Shown here one piece after another: positions 44,910-54,400 of a DNA stretch of 64,000 nucleotides; positions within the stretch are counted from its first letter, which is position 1, and the number at the start of each line of letters is the position of its first letter. The notes beneath the pieces are model-generated. The model did no database searches and was not told where the DNA came from. It was given only the letters and a program-made list of their open reading frames with translations. Made by a program: the position numbers and the translations under genes. This DNA comes from Rhodocollybia butyracea (Eukaryota > Basidiomycota > Agaricomycetes > Agaricales > Omphalotaceae): positions 62,001 through 126,000 of the forward strand of contig JADNRY010000052.1 in the NCBI GenBank assembly GCA_015501585.1. Reading direction: 5' to 3'.

Positions 44910-46562
44910 CCTACAGCTCCTACAGTACCTGAGAACGTTTAATTGATTACGCAGAGCTTGTCGATGATACATCGTTATTTGCAGTAGTCATAGGCCAACT
45001 GGTAGCGGATTGATAGTCAGAGATTGAATCCGAGATTTGACTGGGACAGAGTTACAGCTGGAAGGATCCAGCTTGTTGTTTCAAAAGACAAGTTTTCAAC
45101 CAGAGGGAGCTCAGGTAAGATAATGACACAAACAACTTAAGTGGACTCACGAATGGGAGTTGTACGATACTCTATTGTGAGTTTACCAAGAGTTTTTCGC
45201 ACCTGGTGTCCTCCATCTTCAGCACTGATCGTTCGAATTTGTCTCTGGGAGCAGGACTGCTCTTGAGGCGTTTCCGGTTTCAAAAACCATCATCTAGTAT
45301 GTAATTATTCAGGACCGTTGAGCAACACACTTGGGAGGATTTTTAACAGATGTGAGTGTTCTGATAGAGAACATTAGTTTCGTGGTTGAATCCGGGCTGC
45401 GTAAAGTCTCTGAAAGGCGCGCCACCAAATAGTACTGCGTCCAAGCCCCAGATTCTGATATATTGTTCACGGGAGTAGTCGATGAAGTGGCAGAACGGTC
45501 AGGATTGAACTCGCAGATAGTCTGGTCCTCCCAATTCGACAAAAGGAGCAGGTTGAAAGACATGTCATGTAAAGGCAGCGGTACTTGACCACCAGTCGCA
45601 TCCCGTTCCTGTGACACTGCCAGATAAGAGTTGAATTTAATGCAAAGGAACAGCGTGCAGACCTCCAGTGCTCGCTGAAGATCAACTCTGATACTCCGGG
45701 AGATATCACCTCTCTTACTCACTTGCTTGCTTTTGAACTGATGTTGCGCATCTTTCAGCGACGCACTGTAAAAAGTTTTCCAGAGCTTTCTTCTTCCTTG
45801 GATAAGTTATTTGACTTGAACATCCTAGATTAAGTAGAAGGGAGCAGCAACCTGAGTAATCGTACAAAACGCACCGGCAAACTGTCTCGAAAGCTGGGAA
45901 ACGTTCATAGACGGTCTTTGGATTCTGGTCCGTTTTTGCTTGTATCTCAACGTAGGAAAGTCCGCCTCCATTCTCTCTGCATGATAATTTGTACCCTAGG
46001 CCATCTCCATACCTATCTGGTCTTCGTCTCCTTGGTCCAGGCCAACTGCATCTGCTTGTCGTTAACTTGTAAATTACGTTCAGGCTGAGCGCAGGTATTT
46101 CAGAGGTTCCGAGCTGAAGCGCTGATTGGTGAGAGCACCATGGGGTATGTTGAAACCGCCGAGAATACTTCTCAGTGAGGATCCATCGAGGCTCGAAATC
46201 CCGTCGCTTTCTTCTGCCAAAAGACGAAAGCGAGCGCTAATCTTACAATGAAAGTCCGGCCCGTCATAACTTTACACGCTTCAAAGCTTCATCTACCGGT
46301 TCAAACGTTCATATACATACTGTGGTTATTCACACAAGGCTCGCTCTTTTCAGAGCCCCAGATCTTCCCTTCGCAAAATGTTGGTAGCCATACAGTAGAT
46401 GGCATAAGCAAAGAAGGCATAAGAAGTAGAATTGGGCAACTTTGAATTGGTGAGGTTTTATGGTTGTCTGACAATCGAGTAAATGAGATGGCAGGCTTTT
46501 CAGGAAGCCGGTCCTTGATTCATACTGATTCTCCTCGTCGAACTGCGCACTCAGCGCAGACA
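44910..46562 (-). pseudogene. TAF1-like 5' portion, decayed copy 4 (with start)
   Basis: The N-terminus MSALSAQFDEENQYESRTGF starts at 46562. Downstream segments include GDISRSIRVDLQRALEVCTL, NLLLLSNWEDQTICEFNPD, VNNISESGAWTQYYL and SETLRSPDSTTKLMF (45720-45309). In working TAF1 this region binds TBP and nucleates TFIID; no bromodomain or later part is present. Frames are broken between segments by stops and shifts. The 46262-46450 stretch (TTCACACAAGGCTCGCTCTT) recurs at 48132. Confidence 0.55.
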
Positions 46563-47689
46563 TCTTCTGGCTTGCATCCCGCGCTCGCGTACACCCTGGG
46601 ACATATACGGCGGTAACCAGTATACGTTTGGAAACCAGACAGGGTAGATAAGCAGACTGCCAAGAAGATAGAAATCGAGCACGCTTCACCGAAGTCGACA
46701 TGACTCCCTATAACTCTCCATGAATATACCGTTGTGTGTCCTGGTTGACCAGTTCGTATCATCGATGATCAGAGGACTAATAGTCTACACCAGTTCTACA
46801 CCCTGTTAGAATGTTCGCTTAGGATGTTGCAGGATGTCGCGCATGGGCATTACAGGGCCGATTCTTTGTATCCGCGAATCAGGCTGTTCAATTCTAATTG
46901 AGGCAAAAATGTCAAGCCTGACGGGTCGATGCAACGTATGAAACGTCGGAAAGCTTTGGCCAAGACCCTCGAGTATGTTGGCGAGGCTGCTTCAGCTGTC
47001 GAACTTGCAAGCTTTGGACATCGACTGGTCAACCGGTCACTTCCTGCTTAGTGCCAACAGGCGAGTAGTAGAAGATCCCCTAGACTACTCCAGACTACTC
47101 CGAGTGGTCAGAGGTGGTCAAGAGTCGCCGAGAGTAGTGGAGTGGCCCCGGTCCAGCCACCATCATGCAGCATCTGTGTCAGTTTCCATTTGATCCGCTC
47201 AATTTTTGCCGCAATTAGATGGAACGCTACTGTTGTTGCTTTTGAAGCTGTGATTTAGGAATGTACAAGCGGGACACTCTGGAAATTAGATAAGGTAACA
47301 AGCAGACTCGCAACGTACGACAGAAAAAGATGGCTATTGAACACGCTTCACCGAGCCCAACATGACTGCAGCAGCCCGCTGAGGTCACTGCAGGCAGCAG
47401 ATGTTGCATCACAGCGACAGGGCAGCCGCTGGCAGGAAGGAGCCGATTTTTTCAGGCTGTTCACTGTTGTTCAATTCCCAATAGTCAGACGCAAGAGCTG
47501 GGGACGGGTCAATGCACCATATGAAATGTCGGAAAACTTTGGGTAAGATACTGGCAAGATCCTCATGAGCAAAGTCACTGGTGACTAGTGACTGGCGAGG
47601 CTGCTTCAACTGTTAGACTTGATAACACTTGTCCCTTTGATATATTCACAGATATTCACTTGAACTCCTTTTCTAAACGCTTAACGATT
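46563..47689. repeat. Accessory repeats: SSP tail relics and two R blocks
   Basis: R blocks near 46880-47080 and 47490-47640 share CGGAAAgCTTTGGccAAGA and GGCGAGGCTGCTTCA. An SSP-tail relic lies at 47220-47380 (GCTTTTGAAGCTGTGATTTA). The 47080-47215 stretch (ACTACTCCGAGTGGTCAGAG) recurs inverted at 52870-53005. No gene is supported. Confidence 0.45.
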
Positions 47690-48190
47690 CTGGTCCGTTT
47701 TGTATCTCAACGCAGGCAAATATCTACCTCCATTCTCGCTACATGGTTGTACCCTGGGTCATCTCCATATCTATCTGATCTTCATTGATCATCTCTTTGG
47801 TCCAAACCAACTACATCTTGTATATCTTTGAACTTGTCGTGGACTTGTAAACCACGTTCGAGCTGAGCGCAATGATTTCAGAGATTCCCAGCTGAAGCGC
47901 TGATTGGTGAGAGCACCACGGGGTATGTTGAGATCGACAAGAATACTTCTCAGCGAGGATAGGCGAGGATCCACTGAAGGCCGAAATCATCGTTTTCTTG
48001 CGCGTTTTCTTCCAGACGAAAGAGCGCTAATCCTGCAATGAAAATTCCGGCCCGTCCTTACAGCTCAAGCTTTCAAAGCTTCCTCGATGTCATCTACCAG
48101 TTCAAACGTTCATACTCTATAAAAGAACTAGGCTATTCACACAAGGCTCGCTCTTTTCAGAGCCCCAGATCTTCACTTCACAAAATGCCG
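47690..48190 (-). pseudogene. TAF1-like remnant, copy 5
   Basis: The minus strand reads MDPRLSSLRSILVDLNIPRG and ALTNQRF, matching copy 3 (MNFRSILGELNIPRPPLTN) and copy 4. It lacks the WED exon. The end at about 48190 (ACAAAATGCCGGTA) parallels 46375. Confidence 0.45.
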
Positions 48191-48430
48191 GTAATCATTC
48201 CCGCTACCCTTTAGGTAGTGGGTCTTGGGAGTACCTTTTTTGCAGGTTTTGGCAGAGATCTTCGAAATCGGAGGAAGTTCTGAAACATGACGTGTATGTT
48301 ACGTCGGTATCTAGTGTCAGCAACTCCGGCATGTCGGCGATTTTCGGTAATTGGGTTTGGATATAGGGATTCTGTACCACTTCACCAAGTAACCAATGCA
48401 CTCCTCTTAACTGTGGTCAAGAAATAAGTG
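48191..48430. other. No gene recognised
   Basis: A 65-codon minus-strand frame (48204-48401) shows no known motif and no repeat partner in the window. Confidence 0.25.
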
Positions 48431-49400
48431 ATTTTACCTTGTATCATGACCCTTCCCTTGGCCAATCTGTGTTTTCCCCTGAGTATTCAGGGATCACTAT
48501 ATCGGTCGAAGCTGTTATACACAGTTCAATAATAGGAAGGGACATTGTTTTGGGTCACGATTTTTCCTTGGCTTGTAATTGTGTACTGCAGCCAGACATT
48601 CCATCGAGCTTGCCGCCCCTGCCTTATTCCTTACCTGCACAGGCCAGATCTTACCAGAAATTTTGGGTAGTATGCCATCCAGTGAGTGCCTTTTGTCTTC
48701 TCTCATATTAACTTATGGTCATTCTTTCGTAGGTCATAAGTAATACCAATAAAGAGCGCGAAACTTCTGTGTCAATGTTGACTGCTACGCAGTCAACCTC
48801 TCGTTCAAATGATCTGCGTATCTTCATCTTTGTCTGTTAAATCTGTATCTAAGCATCCGTCGTCGAAAACTTTAATATCGGAAGCATGTTTTCTTGGTGC
48901 GTTTAAGAGCGGTGTCCGCTGTTCGCTGTTCTCATGTGATCTTTCTACATTGCAGCGGTATGCATGTATTCATGGGTTTAAACCCAGTTCATTGACAACG
49001 CTTAACCAATGCTTTACTGCACTGGTCTATCATCTAGTAAATGGAGAGTGCTGTATTAGTTCATTTCAACCCGACGCCGAAGCTTGTCGTATATTTTCGG
49101 CCGATTTCTCATCGAAGCAGGAACTTAGTACCAATGTTATGAATTTGAGCAATCGTTATTTCCCAGAACATTATTCCTTTTGCTTTACAGCATTCAACAT
49201 ACTTCAACGACGTGAGCTGCTCTTACGCACATCTCTGAAGACCAAAAAATCTGGTTTCAAATCGTTGGCCACCCAGTTTGCAACTATATCGTCTGATGCT
49301 ATACGCGCTGTATCCGAAAGGCTAGCGAAAGGGGACAGCCAGACGGCTTGTAACGCTCAAGAGTCTACAGTGCTCAAGAGTCTACAGTGTTGTCACTGAT
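48431..49400 (+). pseudogene. Fragment of a Helitron Rep/helicase-type ORF
   Basis: The first segment (48439-48711) reads SVEAVIHSSIIGRDIVLGHD and SYQKFWVVCHP. An intron-like gap ends at 48733 (TTTCGTAG). After a frameshift near 48810 a 196-codon frame reads LQRRELLLRTSLKTKKSGF and FATISSDAIRAVSERLAKGD, ending at TGA 49397-49399. The LQRR...SLK(V/T)KK...ISS.A...SERLAKGD stretch resembles the region preceding the Helitron-like N domain in Agaricomycete Helitrons; this is from memory of the family. Rep and helicase motifs are absent, so it is a fragment. Confidence 0.4.
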
Positions 49401-49439
49401 GGATGTAGTGATACTATACGGTAGTGATACAGTATGAGA

Positions 49440-49652
49440 AAGAAGGAGCTGGGTAGCGGGCCCTGCCGCTTGCCGGCGCTACCCGATTATATGTACAGTA
49501 GATGGCATTCGAAAAGATGGCATAAGAGGTAGAATTGTGCAACTTTGGTGAGTTTTCTTTGGTTGTCTGACATTCAAGTAATGACAAGCATTTTAGGAAA
49601 CTGGTCCTTGATTCATACTGATTATCCTCATCGAACCGCGCACTCAGCGCAG
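49440..49652 (-). pseudogene. TAF1-like N-terminal remnant, copy 6
   Basis: Reads MPALSARFDEDNQYESRTSF on the minus strand, almost the same as the start of copy 4, then LKCLSLLECQTT. Only the first exon region survives. Confidence 0.5.
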
Positions 49653-50159
49653 GCATCTTCTGGCTTGCATCCCGCGTTTGCGTACACGGCGGTAACTGGT
49701 AAAGCTGATATACGTTGGGAAACCAGACAGGGTAGATAAGCAGACTGCCAAGAAGATAGAAATCGAGCACGCTTCACCGAAGTCGACATGATAACTCCCT
49801 ATAACTCTCCGTTGTGTCAGTCGTCACATGTGTCCCGGTTGACCAGTTCGTATCATCGATGATCGGAGGGACTAACAGTCTACACCCTGTTAGAATGTTC
49901 GCTTAGGATGTTGCAGGATGTCGTGCATGGGCATCACAGGGCCGATGCTTTGTATCTGCGAATCAAGCTGTTCAATTCCAATTGAGGCAAAAAATGACCA
50001 ATAGTCTGACGGGTCGATGCAACGTATGAAACGTCGGAAAGCTTTGGCCAAGACCCTCGAGCATGTTGGCGAGGCTGCTTCAACTGTCGAACTTACAAGC
50101 TTGGACATCGACTGGTCACTTCCTGCCCAGTGCCAACAGGCAACTAGTAGAAGATCCCC
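49653..50159 (+). repeat. Duplicate of 46563-47080 region with R block
   Basis: Runs parallel to 46590-47070 (AAACCAGACAGGGTAGATAA, CAGGATGTCG, GACGGGTCGATGCAACGTAT, GCATGTTGGCGAGGCTGCTT). A recent segmental duplication is likely. No gene is supported. Confidence 0.55.
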
Positions 50160-50272
50160 TAGGCAATGACCCATACTTGTAGCTCAATGATAGGAGCGGC
50201 GATAACATGGCTGAAGGTGGCGACAGTTATGAGAGCACAGAGAAGGAGAGAAGGAAGAGCAATTGTGCGCAT
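50160..50272 (-). pseudogene. SSP signal-peptide fragment (type B)
   Basis: MRTIALPSLLLCALITVATF, then SHVIAAPIIELQVWVI, cut at about residue 36 where a duplicated block (AGTAGAAGATCCCCT) begins. The conserved leader precedes it (50273-50340, minus). Confidence 0.6.
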
Positions 50273-50474
50273 GCTTTTTGGATTTTTCGTGGATAGTCGA
50301 GACCAGCTCGTGGGGATTGAAAGGATGGGAGGAGCGTATTTGCAACTGCTAAATGCATTGGCACATGTAACGAGGAGATGACGGCGTGACAGGGTTGCAG
50401 TCGACGTTGCGAGGAGACGCTGAGGTACCGGTAACTGAGCCGGTTGCAAATAGTATCTCTAACGCTCCGAGATT

Positions 50475-50672
50475 CTAATTGGGGCAAAAATCGAGTGAAA
50501 CAAAAGAGAGCCGATAGCGATAGATAGCGATGCGATAGCGCTGATTAGCGCTGATGTAGTGATGCCTGCCTGGACTCTGGAGGAGCCTGGGGGATCCTGG
50601 GGGTAGGAGTATCACCGCATAATGACAGCTATGACAACGTGGGGCGGTGGAAGGAAATGCAGCTGTGCGCAT
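50475..50672 (-). pseudogene. SSP signal-peptide fragment, frameshifted
   Basis: Starts MRTAAFPS after a full leader (50673-50770, minus), then shifts frame in the signal region. The rest is unrelated to the mature SSP. Confidence 0.5.
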
Positions 50673-50910
50673 GTTGTGTGTATGCGTGTGATAGAGACCC
50701 GCTCAACGTTGGTTAACATATGACGGAGAGATTCAGGGAGACAAGACCAGCTCCTGGAGGGGAAAGATTCCCGAGTTTACAGAAGTATCCGCCGATCCGC
50801 CCGCTGGTACCGGTGGGACCCCGGGACCAGAGGCCAGGAGCAGGTTGGCACTATCGCAGAAAGTACTAGTAACATGGACGTCTGGACAGCAATAATGAAA
50901 AGCACTACGC

Positions 50911-51600
50911 CAGCGTCAAAAAATATCGGGCGAAATTATTGCCGAAATTATTGTTGTAATTGCTTACCTTTTTCGATAGAGATTTCGCGTGTAAATCTTT
51001 GATAATTTCGGCTGAAAAATATACTGTAATTGATTATGTTTTTTCAATCCGAATTTCACCAGTAATCTGTTATCTATTTCGTCCGAAAAAGATAATGAAA
51101 TTCCTTATCTATTTCATTAAAAATTTCGCTCGAAATTATTACAAGGTAATAACTGGCCAAGAACTGGGAGGCTCGGTCATGTGATGCATCTGACAATATT
51201 TTAGGCGAATGTGAGAGCAGAACTGGACAGAGGTGTAGCAATTTTATGTCTGGGTGTGACTAGTGCAGCCATGCATGTACAGGATCCCATAAGTCGCGTT
51301 CAAAGACAGGAAATCTTGTCAGATGCATCACATGACCGAGCCTCCCAGTTCTTGGCCAGTTATTACCTTGTAATAATTTCGAGCGAAATTTTTAATGAAA
51401 TAGATAAGGAATTTCATTATCTTTTTCGGACGAAATAGATAACAGATTACCGGTGAAATTAGGATTGAAAAACATAATCAATTACAGTATATTTTTCAGC
51501 CGAAATTATCAAAGATTTACACGCGAAATCTCTATCGAAAAAGGTAAGCAATTACAGCAATAATTTCGGCAATAATTTCGCCCGGTATTTTTTGACGCTG
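50911..51600. mobile_element. 690-bp near-palindromic foldback/MITE element
   Basis: Two ~290-bp arms in inverse orientation begin CAGCGTCAAAAAATA and are almost identical throughout (50911-51200 against 51311-51600). They flank a ~110-bp centre. The arms are rich in nCGAAATTAT-type motifs. No open frame and no clear target duplication. Confidence 0.8.
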
Positions 51601-51609
51601 CCACAGTGA

Positions 51610-51872
51610 AGGAGCTCAAGTGGGTATATCAAAGGGATGAGCGTTATCAAGTCTAACAATTGAAGCAGCCTCGCCAGGCGACTATGCTCGAGGATCTTGT
51701 CAGTATCTTGCGCAAAGCTTTCTGACGTCTCATATGGTGCATCGAAAGGATCGTCCCAGATCGTCCCCAGTACTGAATTGAACAGCCTGAAAAAATCGGC
51801 TCCCTGTCCCTGTGGCTGTGATGCGATATCTGCAGCGACTGCGGTCATGGAGAGTCGATGAACCGTACTCAA
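51610..51872 (-). repeat. R block, inverted copy with an open frame
   Basis: Minus strand reads QGADFFRLFNSVLGTIWDDP and DKILEHSRLARLLQLLDL. Plus-strand R blocks near 47450 (ADFFRLF, NAPYEMSENFG) and 47000 (ARLLQLSNL) encode the same pieces in broken frames, so this copy may keep a piece of a real protein. It was not recognised. Confidence 0.4.
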
Positions 51873-52119
51873 TAGCTGGCATCTTTTCTGTCTGACGTTG
51901 CGAATCTGCTTGTTACCTTATCTAATTTCTGTGGTTCAATGTCCTACTTGTACATATCCTAAATCACAGCTTCAAAAGCAACAACAGTACGGTTGGATTG
52001 GAAGTAGTATTAGAGCAACATTTTCCGAACCAATGAAGGCAGGAGCTGAGATGGATACATTGAGATCTAGTCGACTTCAACCCCTCCTTCAAACGCAACT
52101 CTACGGGGTGATTGGACCT

Positions 52120-52660
52120 TCAAAGCCATGTTGTCTGTTACTCCAGTCAGAGATTCGGAGTGAAAAGAAATAACCAACGAACTTACTCGATCGGAGTCTG
52201 ACGTTGCGGGGTCACGACAGTAAACTCGCATTTCATTAAAGACCCCCGCCACTTGCATTTCATTAAGGACCCCCGCTTGCCTCGGCGTTATCCCCCAAGG
52301 CTCTCCCCTCTTTAATCCATTCACATTCAAAGTCCGGCCATGTCCTAGTTGCCCGCTTGGGAGCGTTTTTGACTCAATCAGTATGAGGTCGCAGTAGGTA
52401 TCAAAGAAGTCCGACATGAACTTCCCTTTCACCAAACCATAACAAGGGCAGGTAGAACCATGAGGGTGCAACGCTTCCCTGATAGTTGTGTCGACTTCGC
52501 ATGCCTCATCCCCATTGGCCTTATAGCCAATGACATGTACGTGACTATCCAGGATATGGGGACGGACAGGGATGGATAGTTGATGAACAGGAACAGCGAG
52601 AACAGAGGTGAAAGTGGTGACGGCGATGACAGCGGAGAGCAGGAAAGCTGTTGTGCGCAT
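52120..52660 (-). CDS. Small secreted protein, SSP type B
   Basis: Exon 1 52660-52187, intron 52186-52135 (GTAAGT to TAACAG, phase 0), exon 2 52134-52120; 162 residues. The signal peptide MRTTAFLLSAVIAVTTFTSV is cleaved near LAVPV. The mature part has HVIGYKANGDEACEVDTTI, STCPC, TYCDLILIES and RVYCRD. The fragment at 53014 shows the same cysteine spacing. A 30-bp internal duplication gives GVLNEMQVAGVFNEMRVY. A full conserved leader lies upstream. No known domain was recognised. Confidence 0.65.
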
Positions 52661-52775
52661 GTTTTTTGGATTTTTCGTGTATAGTCAAGACCAGCTTGAC
52701 GACGTATGACTGAAAGGTTTCAGGAGACAAGACCGGCTCGTGATTGAAAGAAAGGGAGATTCTCGAGTTTAAGTA
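52661..52775 (-). promoter_or_regulatory. SSP conserved leader (minus strand)
   Basis: In minus sense: CTTAAACTCGAGAATCTCCC, TTTCAATCACGAGCCGGTCT, then CAAGCTGGTCTTGACTATAC and ATGCGCACAAC. Confidence 0.5.
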
Positions 52776-53013
52776 ACTTATCTCGGGGCACCGAACTTTT
52801 GCTTATCTCGATAGACAAGCTCGTTTGAAATCGCAAGCTGCTAGTACGCTCTGAGCGTTCCATCAGTTGTTCCACATCTAATTAGATCTAATTGCGGCAA
52901 AAGTCGAGTGAATCAAATGGAAACTGATACAGATGCTGCATGATGCTGGCTGGACCGGGACTACTCCACTACTCCCGGCCACCTCTGACCACTCGGAGTA
53001 GTCTGGAGTAGTC

Positions 53014-53464
53014 TATAAGCACAATGGGGACAAGGCATGCGAAATCGATACAATTTTCAAGGAAGCGCTGGTGAGCGACGGGGGTGTTAGCTGCCGTTGT
53101 ACCGGTGTGGTGAAAGGAAAGTTCCTATCGGACTTCTTTGAAACATACTGTGACCTCAACCTGTACCAATTAAACACGCTCCCAAACGGACGCCAAGAGC
53201 GTGTCCATTCTAAGCGTGTGAGGGGACTGAAAAAGGGAGAGTCTTGGGAGTTAAATTCGGAGGAAATGGGGGTCTTTAAATTTAATGAAATGGAAGTTGA
53301 ATGTCGCGACCCCAGGGAGCCAGACTCGGATCGAGTAAGTTTGTTGGTCCTTTCTTTTCACTCCGAATCTCTGACTGGAGTTAAAGTTACAGAGGTCTGC
53401 TTCACATAGTCCGAGCACGTCTGGTTCACCGTATCCAGCCCATTCGAGTAATTCGAGTAGGTAG
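53014..53464 (+). pseudogene. SSP type B, 5'-truncated copy
   Basis: The frame enters abruptly at YKHNGDKACEIDTIF next to a duplicated AGTAGTCTGGAGTAGTCTA block, so signal peptide and start are missing. It continues KGKFLSDFFETYCDLNL and EVECRD, close to the 52120-52660 protein. Intron 53335-53392 follows; exon 2 is Ser-rich (SASHSPSTSGSPYPAHS) and ends at TAG 53462-53464. Unlike the neighbour, its exon 2 adds 23 residues. Confidence 0.55.
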
Positions 53465-54400
53465 AAGTCGACTGGATCCGAATGTATCTACCATTCAGCT
53501 CAACTCCTGCCTTATGCTTTTGGAAATCGGGGTTGCACTTGTACCAATACTTCTAATCCAATCGTAGTGCTGCGTCTTTCAAGGCTATGATCATGACCTC
53601 AACACGTCTCTCGTTTTTCTTACTCCTCGCAAGTCCCTCCTTAGTCCTAGACCATGATAACGAGCGCCGTCCTGTTTTCCTCCTCGATAGCTTGAACTTC
53701 AAGCTAGTCAAGTACAAATATATGCATAAGTGACAACACGGGCAAGGGCAAGATACATGCCCACACAGCGACCTGAGAGCCGATGAGAAAAGGTTTACCG
53801 TAATTTCTTTGGCCCTAAAGCAAACACGCTGAGTACCAAAAGGCAGAGCCATTCGCCACTGTACTTCAACTCGTATACCGTGACAGATAAAGATAAAGGG
53901 GCACAGCGACAATACAATATGCACGTCCAGGCAATTTCGCAAGCGTTTTCAGTACAGAGACAAAAATATCAAAGTCTGGATATCAATATTGGAAGAGATG
54001 ATGCAAAAAGTACAGATGGGGTTCGTTACTTGTTGTCTGAGTCAGAGTACGTACGTATGAGGATATATAGGAAGATCAGAAAAGCTTGATAATGAGGGGA
54101 ATGTATCGCAGGTATCATACAATATTAAAAAAACCAAAAAAACAATCTAGAATAACTTTATGATGAAGTACGATGAGAGGAGTCATGATGACGAGACAAA
54201 AACAGAAAAGGGAAGGTGGGTCATGAGAGGTATACGGATTAACGGATGGGTATGAAAACATTATCCTGTCCTCTGATCAAAAAAAAAAAGAAAAAAGAAG
54301 CTCAAATGGCCGGTTGACAGGTTATGCAGAAAAAGAAAGAAAGTCAACAGTGTTAATTCACTGGTATCCTAGCAGAAGCAAACCATACTCGTCCGTCTGT
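53465..54400. other. SSP tail remnant, then spacer without a gene
   Basis: 53465-53600 repeats the SSP tail (TACTTCTAATCCAATCGTAG). From there to 54400 open frames on either strand look spurious. This is the transition from the repeated accessory region to single-copy genes. Confidence 0.4.

Noticed and set aside
53553..53942. 129-codon minus-strand frame with hydrophobic/Cys stretch
   Set aside because: No motif, no partner elsewhere, and partly antisense to SSP tail sequence.
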